In this document: one piece after another, positions 26,277-32,841 of the stretch
Position numbering within the stretch: position 1 is the first letter of the stretch
How the letters are laid out: the number at the start of each line of letters is the position of its first letter
From: a virus
IMG/VR virus record: IMGVR_UViG_3300025655_000086
Span: 1 to 41,803 of that record
Strand: one strand, 5' to 3'
DNA length: 41,803 bases
Program-made: the position numbers and the translations under genes
Notes under the pieces: model-generated
What the model saw: the letters and a program-made list of their open reading frames with translations, nothing else
Databases searched by the model: none
What the model was told of the DNA's origin: nothing

Positions 26277-26663
26277 TTATTCCTCTATATTTGTCTCTTT
26301 TTTCCTAATTCTTCTCAAGGGTCCATAAATTTTAGACATTATGTATGTTCTAAAATTTTCCATAGGAATCTCCTTATTTTTATATAGGTTATCTAAAGAA
26401 TCTGGGTCATAATCCCTGTCTTCAGGTAAAGTTAACCCTGTCAAAAGTCTGTTACCTGTTTTTGCATCTTTTGTTACAGGCTGTGTTAATAACAACAATC
26501 TATACTGTCTGCTACCTTTACCAAAACCTAAAATGTATCTAAAAAATAAAATATCTCCTGGTTTAGCACAGGAATCACTTTTAGGAACTATAGAAACATC
26601 CTCATTAGGATCAGCCCCAACTTGTTCTAAAAATTTTTTAACTTTTGGTGAAAATTCTTTCAT
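26277..26663 (-). CDS. Conserved-looking small protein upstream of the tape measure, function unknown
   Basis: This is a 128-residue protein. It has a beta-rich core with KPGDILFFRYILGFGKGSRQ and YRLLLLTQPV, then TGNRLLTGLTLPEDRDYDPD, and a basic C-terminal helix with MSKIYGPLRRIRKK. The spacing of strands suggests a small barrel, and the basic end could bind nucleic acid. It begins the tail unit: ATG at 26663 is preceded by a very AT-rich 21-base gap shared with a divergent gene, and no Shine-Dalgarno site is visible. Its position before the tape measure would suit a tail assembly factor, but nothing in the sequence proves this. Confidence 0.55.
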   Translation of the reverse strand: MKEFSPKVKKFLEQVGADPNEDVSIVPKSDSCAKPGDILFFRYILGFGKGSRQYRLLLLTQPVTKDAKTGNRLLTGLTLPEDRDYDPDSLDNLYKNKEIPMENFRTYIMSKIYGPLRRIRKKETNIEE

Positions 26664-26684
26664 CTTTTATATATAATATAATAT
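26664..26684. promoter_or_regulatory. Divergent AT-rich promoter region, TATAAT next to the plus-strand ATG
   Basis: These 21 bases separate two divergent start codons and consist of C/T-rich bases followed by TATATATAATATAATAT. A perfect TATAAT occurs at 26672-26677, ending 7 bases before the ATG at 26685. A second TATAAT at 26677-26682 overlaps it. On the opposite strand TATATAAAAG directly precedes the ATG at 26663. If the first box is a -10 element, the plus-strand mRNA would begin at or very near the A of ATG. No -35 element of standard spacing is convincing. Confidence 0.45.
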
Positions 26685-26981
26685 ATGAGTAATATAGATA
26701 TACAGATTATTGATTTTCTAGACTTAATAAATGAAACATTAAGCTATAGTTTTGTAGAAAAATGGAGATATAAATACTCTGAAAAATTTATAAAGCATTT
26801 TCAGTTAAAAATACTTGAATCTATGAATAAACAAAAACCAATAAAGAAGGAAATGCTTTATAATTATTTAACTAAGAAATGTAAATATTCAGACGAACAA
26901 GTTATTAATTTTTTTAATTCTATAGATATTGATATTTACAAGCCTTTTATTTACGGTTCTTATCCTCAGAGGATTTCTTAG
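26685..26981 (+). CDS. Small hypothetical protein
   Basis: This is a 98-residue, mostly helical, Lys/Tyr/Ile-rich protein with no recognised motif. It begins with MSNIDIQIIDFLDLINETLS and ends with YGSYPQRIS. There is no Shine-Dalgarno site. A TATAAT box ends 7 bases before the ATG, so the transcript may be leaderless. The last 35 bases overlap the 3' end of the nuclease gene coming from the other side. It is one of several plus-strand genes set into the minus-strand late region. The frame is likely real because it has a plausible promoter and fills an otherwise empty gap, but its function is unknown. Confidence 0.5.
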   Translation: MSNIDIQIIDFLDLINETLSYSFVEKWRYKYSEKFIKHFQLKILESMNKQKPIKKEMLYNYLTKKCKYSDEQVINFFNSIDIDIYKPFIYGSYPQRIS

Positions 26982-27735
26982 ACTTTAGTTCTTCTATTTT
27001 TTTTGTAACCTCATTCATAGTACAGAATTCAGGACAAGCTGATTTGTAAGCGCACCAATTACAGAATTCGTTCCTACTAGCTCTGAAATCATCTTTCTTC
27101 TTCTTACGAATCTTCCAAACCTCATCTACCACAGTTTTAAGGTGTGTATTGATTTGAGGTTTAGAGTACTGTACATGCACGAAGTTGTTTGTTAGTGGGT
27201 AGTAATGAGCAGCTATTATTTGCGAGTATGGAACTTTATATAGTTGACTCACAGCATACACATAGCCTTTTAGTTGGCTGTCCTGATAAAGATCTACTTT
27301 ACTCTTTTCTTTTTTTGAAGTCTTATAGTCAATAACTAGGTAGCCGCCATCAGCACCTTTGATGATTCTATCAATAACCCCATTTAGACTTATATCGTCT
27401 TTTATGGGAACTTCAAAAACTAATTCAGTGGCGACGGTTTCCCCAAGCTTTGCATTGAAATCAAAAAAGTTTTCGATGCATTTTAAATCCTTACCGTCAT
27501 ACGCCTTTGATACGTTGTATGAACCACGAACGTCCTCAGCGATTTGAATTAGCTCGTCTTTGGAAGAAGCGTTTACGCCGTCTTCTAGGATCTTGTGGAT
27601 ATAAGATCCAAAGTGTAAAGCGTCCGTGTTCGCTTCTTCAGGCTCAGGAAGCCTTTCTACATAACGATATTTGTACTTCAATTGACATTGTTTGAATGTT
27701 TGGTACTTTGATTCAGAGATAGTTTTTATGAACAT
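26947..27735 (-). CDS. PD-(D/E)XK nuclease with predicted Fe-S cluster (Cas4/RecB-like)
   Basis: This is a 262-residue protein with the full RecB/Cas4-type motif set. SESKYQTFKQCQLKYKYRY occupies residues 7-25 and includes Cys17. FGSYIHKILE follows, with His47 of the QxxxY/H motif family. GVIDRI carries Asp122, and VIDYKTSK provides Asp136 and Lys138. The C-terminal CNWCAYKSAC gives Cys225, Cys228 and Cys234. Cys17 plus these three is the 4Fe-4S arrangement of Cas4, AddB and related nucleases. The likely role is DNA end processing during phage replication or recombination, or degradation of host DNA. GAGGTG lies just before the ATG. The start codon region overlaps that of the divergent primase gene by 8 bases, and the 3' end overlaps a small plus-strand gene. 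Confidence 0.87.
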   Translation of the reverse strand: MFIKTISESKYQTFKQCQLKYKYRYVERLPEPEEANTDALHFGSYIHKILEDGVNASSKDELIQIAEDVRGSYNVSKAYDGKDLKCIENFFDFNAKLGETVATELVFEVPIKDDISLNGVIDRIIKGADGGYLVIDYKTSKKEKSKVDLYQDSQLKGYVYAVSQLYKVPYSQIIAAHYYPLTNNFVHVQYSKPQINTHLKTVVDEVWKIRKKKKDDFRASRNEFCNWCAYKSACPEFCTMNEVTKKIEELKSKKSSEDKNRK

Positions 27736-28717
27736 TATATCACCTCAATTTATTAGAGACTACGTTACGTCTAATTTTAATGGAAAGTTGTCGGCAAATG
27801 GCGACGAGTACATTATGGAGTCTGTATTTTTTGAGAATGATTGGAAGCGGCACATGAGCGTCAACGTAGAGACTGGCTTATGGCAATGCTTTAAAAGCGC
27901 CCGTTCTGGGAACTTCATTTCTCTCTACGCTCACAATGAGTCAATACCCTACTTCAGAGCCCAACGCGATCTCATAATAAAAAACTTCGAGTTTTTGGGG
28001 GAAGAAATACCCAAAAACGAAGAGGTTGTCAAGACGGATTGCGAATTAGATATAAACAAACTAATTCCCATAAATATTGAATCTGCTGATTCTTCAGACC
28101 AAAAAGTCCTAGAAGCTTGGTATTTTCTTTTTGGGAGACGTTTATTTAATGAATCTCAGATCGAAAAAGAACCATATTATTTATGCAAGGAAGGTAAGTT
28201 TAGTAATAGAATAATTATACCTTTTAGATCTAATAATATAGTTTACTATTTTCAAGGTAGAGCATTAGCGGATCAAAAACCAAAATATCTAAACCCATCT
28301 ACAGAAGCAGCACCGAAGCCTTCTGATATCGTTTATCCTTACGATGAAGATGCGGATCATCTTGTAGTATGCGAAGGTCCTTTAGATGCTATATCTCTAC
28401 AATTGCAAGGAGTAAATGCAACAGCAACAATAGGTTCATCCGTAAGTAGTCGTCAAGCTGAGATATTTTCTACTTTCTCAGGAAAGATTATACTTGGTTA
28501 CGATAACGATGAAGCAGGACAGAGGGGTGTTGAGAAGTTCGATATCCTCAGAAAACAAAGGAGGATGGAGAACTTTTATGTATGTCCTCCACCCTCCAAC
28601 TGTAAGGATTGGAACCAAGCTCATATACAGAATGAAGATCTAAAGAGTTGGGTTTTAGATAATCAAACCGTTTACGATTTTGATTATAAAATTAGATATC
28701 AACTAGAGAAGTATTAA
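27728..28717 (+). CDS. DNA primase-like protein with TOPRIM domain
   Basis: This protein has 329 residues from ATG at 27728. An upstream in-frame TTG at 27692 is less likely because it would lie entirely inside the nuclease gene. Residues 212-262 form a TOPRIM domain: LVVCEGPLDAISLQLQG supplies the catalytic Glu216, and IILGYDNDEAGQRG supplies the Asp-x-Asp pair at 259-261. KDWNQA near 293 is typical of DnaG/gp61-type primases. Residues 30-70 recall the CHC2 zinc-binding region (VNVETGLWQCFKSARSGNFI), but three of the expected Cys/His ligands are absent. The protein should synthesise RNA primers with a separate replicative helicase, like T4 gp61. Its 3' end overlaps the converging 191-residue gene by 26 bases. 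Confidence 0.82.
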   Translation: MNIISPQFIRDYVTSNFNGKLSANGDEYIMESVFFENDWKRHMSVNVETGLWQCFKSARSGNFISLYAHNESIPYFRAQRDLIIKNFEFLGEEIPKNEEVVKTDCELDINKLIPINIESADSSDQKVLEAWYFLFGRRLFNESQIEKEPYYLCKEGKFSNRIIIPFRSNNIVYYFQGRALADQKPKYLNPSTEAAPKPSDIVYPYDEDADHLVVCEGPLDAISLQLQGVNATATIGSSVSSRQAEIFSTFSGKIILGYDNDEAGQRGVEKFDILRKQRRMENFYVCPPPSNCKDWNQAHIQNEDLKSWVLDNQTVYDFDYKIRYQLEKY

Positions 28718-29267
28718 ATCTTGGGCATTGCTCAACAGCCTTCATAATAACATCACTAAAGAATTGACCATTAAATGATGCACTAGTATCTAAAGCTGCA
28801 TTATAGTCTCCGGCCTGCTTCCCTGCTTCTACAAATGCTGATTTAAAACACTCATCATCGGAATCAGTAACTGTTTTCTTTTTTGTAGTAACGCCTGCCT
28901 GAGTGGTATAAAAATATCCAGAAAGGCCCCACCCACCACTAGAAGAGTCTGTATAGTAATCAATTTTGTGAGCTTGTTGTGTTGTACCACTTAAAGAAGC
29001 GATTACGGTCTTATCTACAACATTCTCATCAAAATTAACTAAAAGGTATGTGTATTGAACAGGTGGTGGTCCTGATGCGCCAGCCCCTCCGTGTGGGTGC
29101 CCACCACCTCCATGTGGATCATAAACCCACTTTCTTTCCCAAGTACCACCTATAGTTTGGGTGTGTACAAAATAAGTATCAAATTTTTCTTCACTAGAAT
29201 CCCCTGATGTACTAAGTCGTGAAGTTGGGAAACCAGCACCACCCCCTGAAACTGAATATCTTGCCAT
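28692..29267 (-). CDS. Gly/His-rich hypothetical protein
   Basis: This is a 191-residue protein. The N-terminus is Gly/Ser-rich (MARYSVSGGGAGFPTSRLST), followed by a His/Gly patch (DPHGGGGHPHGGAGASGPPP) at about residues 50-69. Beta-rich stretches and a helical end with FSDVIMKAVEQCPRFN follow. A strong Shine-Dalgarno site (TAGGAGG) precedes the ATG. It lies in a group of virion-type genes between the gp26-type gene and the replication genes, so a minor virion protein is possible. The family is not recognised. The 3' end overlaps the primase gene on the other strand. Confidence 0.55.
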   Translation of the reverse strand: MARYSVSGGGAGFPTSRLSTSGDSSEEKFDTYFVHTQTIGGTWERKWVYDPHGGGGHPHGGAGASGPPPVQYTYLLVNFDENVVDKTVIASLSGTTQQAHKIDYYTDSSSGGWGLSGYFYTTQAGVTTKKKTVTDSDDECFKSAFVEAGKQAGDYNAALDTSASFNGQFFSDVIMKAVEQCPRFNTSLVDI

Positions 29268-29281
29268 AGTTGTTGCCTCCT

Positions 29282-29300
29282 AAAAACGCTATTATGCGTT
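29282..29300 (-). terminator. Small hairpin followed by T-run
   Basis: On the minus strand AACGC and GCGTT pair around the six-base loop ATAATA, and the second arm runs straight into TTTTT before the TAGGAGG of the 191-residue gene. This looks like a weak intrinsic terminator or an mRNA-stabilising hairpin between the 328- and 191-residue genes. The stem is only 5 bp, so confidence is low. Confidence 0.3.
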
Positions 29301-29311
29301 ATATATATATA

Positions 29312-30298
29312 CTAACTAACTGAAAAATAAAAAGGTGAACTTACAAAAGTTTGATTTAAATAAGTGTACTTTACTGTAATAACGTAAGTTCCAGCGGGAC
29401 CCCCAACACCTGCTCCTAGTAAAGTATTGGATACAGTATTAGTATCGAAATTGTAAAGAATTGTATTATCTGAAGTTATATTTGTATTAGTAAAATCTAT
29501 TATTAAAGTTCTACTCGGTAAAGATGTAGAGTCTTCATTTACTTTTTCTATTTTTACTTGAGGGTTTGTAATATTTATATCTTTAAGAATATTTTTAGTT
29601 TCTTCTGGTATTGTTTTATTTTGAACAGTAATCTCTACAGGAATTTTTAAATCTATAACTGATCCTAATTTAATATGTTTATTTACTAATTTTTCTTTAG
29701 TAGTAATTAATAAAGGTTCTGTTATTGTTGTAAAAGTATCATTATAGAGCTTAAAATAATTAATAAAAGTTTGATATTCAGAGCTTTCAAATAACTTTAC
29801 TGTCCAAATATCAATATAATCTTGAACTGAAGATGCCTGATTAGCTAAAGAAACCCCTTGATTAAAACCAACATTTAAGTTATACCCACCTGAAAGATCT
29901 AAAGACCCATCTAAAACTACAACGTAATCCCCAACACCCGATCTGTATATACCACTAGCATTTGTTCCTGGTGTGTAAAGAGTAGGGTCAACCCAGCCTA
30001 GATTTTGAGATGTAACTCTAGTTCCAACACCATCATGAGGGTTTCCTAAATCAGGATCACCTGAAACCTCAAAATTCATTAAGCATACTGATGAGGCTGT
30101 AGTGCTTATTGTATTTGCAGAGGAATCTAAAACACTACTTGGAGTAGTATTAGCTAGTTTAGAAAATATAGTACAAGCACTAACATCATAAGGGTCAATA
30201 AATTGACCATTATTTATAAATAAAGTTCTTATTGCTACTTTATTATTTACGCTTGGTCGATTGTTACGTTCAACCAGATCTACTCCGTTTAATTGCAT
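29312..30298 (-). CDS. Hypothetical virion-type protein
   Basis: This is a 328-residue protein. It starts MQLNGVDLVERNNRPSVNNK and is rich in Ser, Thr, Asn and beta-strand patterns. The C-terminus has an Ig-like run ending GTYVITVKYTYLNQTFVSSP, which reads like an Ig/FN3-type strand pair and could be a surface-exposed domain. Its ATG lies inside the -1 frameshift extension of the gp26-type gene, which overlaps it by 29 bases. The two are therefore expected to be translationally linked. The context (gp26-type gene before, small Gly-rich protein after) points to a minor virion protein, but the family is not recognised. Confidence 0.55.
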   Translation of the reverse strand: MQLNGVDLVERNNRPSVNNKVAIRTLFINNGQFIDPYDVSACTIFSKLANTTPSSVLDSSANTISTTASSVCLMNFEVSGDPDLGNPHDGVGTRVTSQNLGWVDPTLYTPGTNASGIYRSGVGDYVVVLDGSLDLSGGYNLNVGFNQGVSLANQASSVQDYIDIWTVKLFESSEYQTFINYFKLYNDTFTTITEPLLITTKEKLVNKHIKLGSVIDLKIPVEITVQNKTIPEETKNILKDINITNPQVKIEKVNEDSTSLPSRTLIIDFTNTNITSDNTILYNFDTNTVSNTLLGAGVGGPAGTYVITVKYTYLNQTFVSSPFYFSVS

Positions 30299-30461
30299 CT
30301 TCTTCTCTTTCTAGATCCTCTTTTAACAGTTTAATGAAAACAGACCGCTCTGTCCTTGTGAGAGTTCTCACATCAGAATATGTAAAACCTATTCTTTTTA
30401 CTAATATATAGGCTTCTAGAAGAAGAGAATTTAAATCAATTACTTCTTCTAGTTCACGTTG
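30270..30461 (-). CDS. C-terminal extension of the gp26-type protein read by -1 frameshift
   Basis: This is a 63-codon open stretch in the -1 frame relative to the 248-residue gene. It continues from the TTTTTTC site and ends at TGA 30270-30272. It codes QRELEEVIDLNSLLLEAYIL, then a helical region with FTYSDVRTLTRTERSVFI and KLLKEDLEREEDAIKR. There is no ATG, GTG or TTG between the preceding in-frame TGA and a GTG about 30 codons into the extension, so it cannot readily be made on its own. The helical, charged end with 'L.r.ER..f...L..e.e.E' resembles the C-terminal part of tail assembly chaperones in other tailed phages. The expected fusion product has 308 residues. Confidence 0.75.
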   Translation of the reverse strand, partial: QRELEEVIDLNSLLLEAYILVKRIGFTYSDVRTLTRTERSVFIKLLKEDLEREEDAIKRSRSG

Positions 30462-30467
30462 AAAAAA
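30416..30467 (-). promoter_or_regulatory. Programmed -1 ribosomal frameshift signal
   Basis: The slippery heptamer T TTT TTC lies at 30467-30461 in the zero frame (codons Phe244-Phe245). After an 8-base spacer, CTAGAAGAAG (30452-30443) pairs perfectly with CTTCTTCTAG (30425-30416) across a 17-base loop that can itself form a short AATT/AATT helix. The zero-frame TAG stop is three codons after the heptamer, inside the first stem arm. Heptamer, spacer and stem all fit standard -1 frameshift cassettes. An A AAT TTT site overlaps just upstream. Confidence 0.8.
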
Positions 30468-31195
30468 TTTGCGGTTATTGGTAGGTCAACGACCGAAACC
30501 CCTCCACAAGAATTGCATTCAAATTTTACATTAGTATCTACTCCATAGTCAGTTCTTAAAGTATTTAATATTGTTCTAATATCCCTTAGGGGTAATTTAT
30601 TAACTACAGCAGATATAATGGATTTATCTGTATGTCCGTCAATCTCTAATACGAACCTCCAAAGTTGATCTAAAGATTTTTCTGGGTCAGAAAATATTTT
30701 TTCATCTTTTACTCTAGGATATCTTAATTTAATTTCTTTTTGAAGTATGGGTAGTTTTAAAACAACAGGTTCACAAAAATCATCAGGAACAGGGTTAATA
30801 TTTAATTGTGATAATTTTATTATTGTTTGATTTTCTGCTTTACAGTTAGAACAAATTAGCATAGTATGGTAATCATCTCCATACGATATCTCTCTTAATT
30901 TCATAATTAAGTAAAGCTTGTCCATAGGCAAAATATCTGAAATATTTATATTAGTAACGCATCTATTCAGAATTATATTAACAGGGTCTTCTGATTTATT
31001 AGCTGAAACTAAAACTTTTTCATCCTCAAATGTCATGGGACGTATAGTTATTCCTTGTTCAGGATCAATTAACTTGTAAACTCTACATTCAGAAGGTAGT
31101 TCAACTTCAATCGCATTTTCTGAAGGTAGGTCCTTTAATAACTCATTTATTATCTCATCTTTTGCTGATTGAACAGCAGGGCTTTGTTCTAGCAT
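30449..31195 (-). CDS. 26: gp26-type baseplate hub/tail assembly protein with zinc-ribbon cysteines (zero-frame product)
   Basis: This is a 248-residue protein of the T4 gp26/T4_baseplate type. It has VELPSECRVY near residues 31-40, then GITIRPMTFEDEKVLVSANK at 48-67, RCVTNINISDILPMDKLYLI and MKLREISYGDDY. This follows the family order of a beta-strand 'LPS', 'RP....dEK.LL', 'C......dl..lp..D...L...lR..S.G'. Two CxxC pairs (115/118 and 227/230) could bind one zinc. AAGGAG precedes the ATG. The gene carries a -1 frameshift site at codons 244-245, so both this form and a 308-residue form are expected. By analogy with tail assembly chaperones, the two forms may act on the tape measure. It shares a divergent promoter region with uvsW. 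Confidence 0.75.
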   Translation of the reverse strand: MLEQSPAVQSAKDEIINELLKDLPSENAIEVELPSECRVYKLIDPEQGITIRPMTFEDEKVLVSANKSEDPVNIILNRCVTNINISDILPMDKLYLIMKLREISYGDDYHTMLICSNCKAENQTIIKLSQLNINPVPDDFCEPVVLKLPILQKEIKLRYPRVKDEKIFSDPEKSLDQLWRFVLEIDGHTDKSIISAVVNKLPLRDIRTILNTLRTDYGVDTNVKFECNSCGGVSVVDLPITANFFNVN

Positions 31196-31232
31196 AAAAA
31201 AATACTCCTTAAAGATATACTATAATAGTATA
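31196..31232. promoter_or_regulatory. Divergent promoter with 17-bp perfect palindrome abutting the uvsW start
   Basis: TATACTAT-A-ATAGTATA at 31216-31232 is a perfect palindrome around one central base and ends immediately before the uvsW ATG (31233). On the plus strand it contains TATAAT at 31221-31226, six bases before the ATG. On the minus strand the matching TATTAT lies about 28 bases before the gp26-type ATG, with AAGGAG in between. The element may supply the -10 for both directions: a leaderless transcript one way and a leadered one the other. It could also be an operator. Confidence 0.5.
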
Positions 31233-32609
31233 ATGAAGATTTATGTTGATACCATAAAATCAAAAATAGAAACAGATAACCCAAAGCTTATGGATGCTCT
31301 GTATGATTTATATTCATTCAAAGTCCCTGGGGCTGAGTACTCTACAGCCTATAAGCGAAGACATTGGGATGGTAAACAACATTTCATTACAAAAAATGGT
31401 CAATTTTCTTCTGGTCTATTATCTAGGTTGTTAGTTGATCTAAAGAAAATTGACTGCGAACCAGAAATAATTTCAGATAAACACACTAGAGATGTTGTAC
31501 ACAAAGAAGAGTACAGTATCTCTGGATTTACTTTTTATGATTATCAAGAAAAACTTATTACTATAGGTTTGAGTAAAACCAGAGGAATAATAAAGTCTCC
31601 AACAGGCTCTGGTAAAACTTTAATCATGGCAGGTCTGGTTAAAGCATTAGAAGGTCGTAAAATGATAATCCTATTTAATGCAAAACAACTACTAACACAA
31701 ACTTATGAATTTTTTACTAAAGCTTGTGGTTTTGATAATGTTGGTCTTTGTTTCGGTGAGGGTTATATTTACGGCGATATTATGCTTTGTACTATCCAAA
31801 GTATCGAAAAAATCCTAGATACGCATCTTCAAGAATCAGAAGTCTTGATGATTGATGAGTGTCATGAATTTGCAAATGGAAAAACAACACTAGCAGCCAT
31901 AAACTCTTTTCCTAACGCAACTTACAGACTTGGGTTTACCGCAACTCCTCCGTCAGATCCAATACCAAGATATAATTTAGAAGGTGCTTTAGGAGAAGTA
32001 ATTCAAGTTATAGACACAGCCAGCTTAGTTGATTCTGGAAATCTAACAAAACCAATTATTCAACTGATTGATAGACCGTACACTTGTAGCGGTATTGATG
32101 ATGTTATGGGTTATTTGGACGTATATGAGCAGTTTATTGTAAATAATGAAAGCAGAAATAATATAATTAAGGATATCGTAAATGACATCAGATCTAAAAA
32201 AGACTCAGCTCGCATACTTATACTTACCAAATCACTTGAGCATGGAAGAACCTTGGAAAAGCTTCTTGGAGACGGGTGCGAATTTCTTGAAGGTAAAAAC
32301 TCCCTTGGAGAACGGTATGAAAGTATTTCTAGATTCAGAGACTCTTCAGGATCTAGGATCCTTATTGGAACGAAAATACTCCAAACGGGAATTAATATTG
32401 AAGAAATTACCCATTTTATTAATGCAAGAGGAATGAAATCAGAAATTGCGACTCTACAGGCATTGGGTAGGGCTCTTAGAAAACACGAAACAAAAAGTAA
32501 GGTTTTTGTGTATGATTTCTTAGATAAAGAAAAATATCTACTAGATCACTCCAAATCTAGACAAAAATACTATAAAAAAGAAGGTCATGAGGTTAAGATA
32601 TTAAAATGA
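31233..32609 (+). CDS. uvsW: ATP-dependent helicase UvsW (SF2)
   Basis: This is a 458-residue protein. The N-terminal 90 residues match the UvsW accessory domain style (KVPGAEYSTAYKRRHWDGKQ). Helicase motifs follow in order: YDYQEK with Gln105, SPTGSGKT (Walker A, Lys128), the DECH box at 208-211 in LMIDECHEF, GFTATPP at 235-241, and QALGRALRKH (motif VI) near 420. In T4, UvsW unwinds branched DNA and R-loops and helps switch from origin-dependent to recombination-dependent replication. Its length is close to T4 UvsW (about 500). There is no Shine-Dalgarno site; a TATAAT box lies 6 bases before the ATG. A small gene overlaps its end (ATGA). Confidence 0.9.
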   Translation: MKIYVDTIKSKIETDNPKLMDALYDLYSFKVPGAEYSTAYKRRHWDGKQHFITKNGQFSSGLLSRLLVDLKKIDCEPEIISDKHTRDVVHKEEYSISGFTFYDYQEKLITIGLSKTRGIIKSPTGSGKTLIMAGLVKALEGRKMIILFNAKQLLTQTYEFFTKACGFDNVGLCFGEGYIYGDIMLCTIQSIEKILDTHLQESEVLMIDECHEFANGKTTLAAINSFPNATYRLGFTATPPSDPIPRYNLEGALGEVIQVIDTASLVDSGNLTKPIIQLIDRPYTCSGIDDVMGYLDVYEQFIVNNESRNNIIKDIVNDIRSKKDSARILILTKSLEHGRTLEKLLGDGCEFLEGKNSLGERYESISRFRDSSGSRILIGTKILQTGINIEEITHFINARGMKSEIATLQALGRALRKHETKSKVFVYDFLDKEKYLLDHSKSRQKYYKKEGHEVKILK

Positions 32610-32833
32610 AAACAAATGATTCTATAAAAAAACAAAATTCAGTATTATCTTCTGAAGATAAAAAAAATCTTCTACTTCTTATAGAAGATGTAAAAATGAT
32701 TATAGAAAATAATAAAATAAATGAGGATGCATTAAGAACACTTAGTAATATACTAATTACAATAAGTAGTGTTCGAGATAATTATATGTGGAGAATTTTA
32801 AGAGCAGCTAAACAAAATCACATGCTTGATTAA
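32606..32833 (+). CDS. Small helical hypothetical protein downstream of uvsW
   Basis: This is a 75-residue, charged, helical protein. It contains KKNLLLLIEDVKMIIENNKI in the middle and ends MWRILRAAKQNHMLD. Its ATG overlaps the uvsW stop codon (ATGA), so it is most likely co-translated with uvsW. T4 also has a small gene after uvsW, but no sequence similarity to it is claimed. The stop codon lies inside a 7-bp inverted repeat that also holds the stop of the converging gene. Function unknown. Confidence 0.55.
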   Translation: MKTNDSIKKQNSVLSSEDKKNLLLLIEDVKMIIENNKINEDALRTLSNILITISSVRDNYMWRILRAAKQNHMLD

Positions 32834-32841
32834 AAATCAAG
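32825..32841. terminator. Bidirectional hairpin over two convergent stop codons
   Basis: CTTGATT (32825-32831) and AATCAAG (32835-32841) form a perfect 7-bp inverted repeat around AAA. The plus-strand stop TAA (32831-32833) and the minus-strand stop TAA (32830-32832) both sit at the tip of the hairpin. The position at a convergent junction suggests a bidirectional terminator or 3' end stabiliser. No long U-tract follows, so strength is uncertain. Confidence 0.45.

Noticed and set aside
32182-32436. Second plus-strand frame of 84 codons inside uvsW
   Set aside because: It overlaps helicase motifs in another frame, lacks a ribosome-binding site, and the uvsW frame is complete and well supported.
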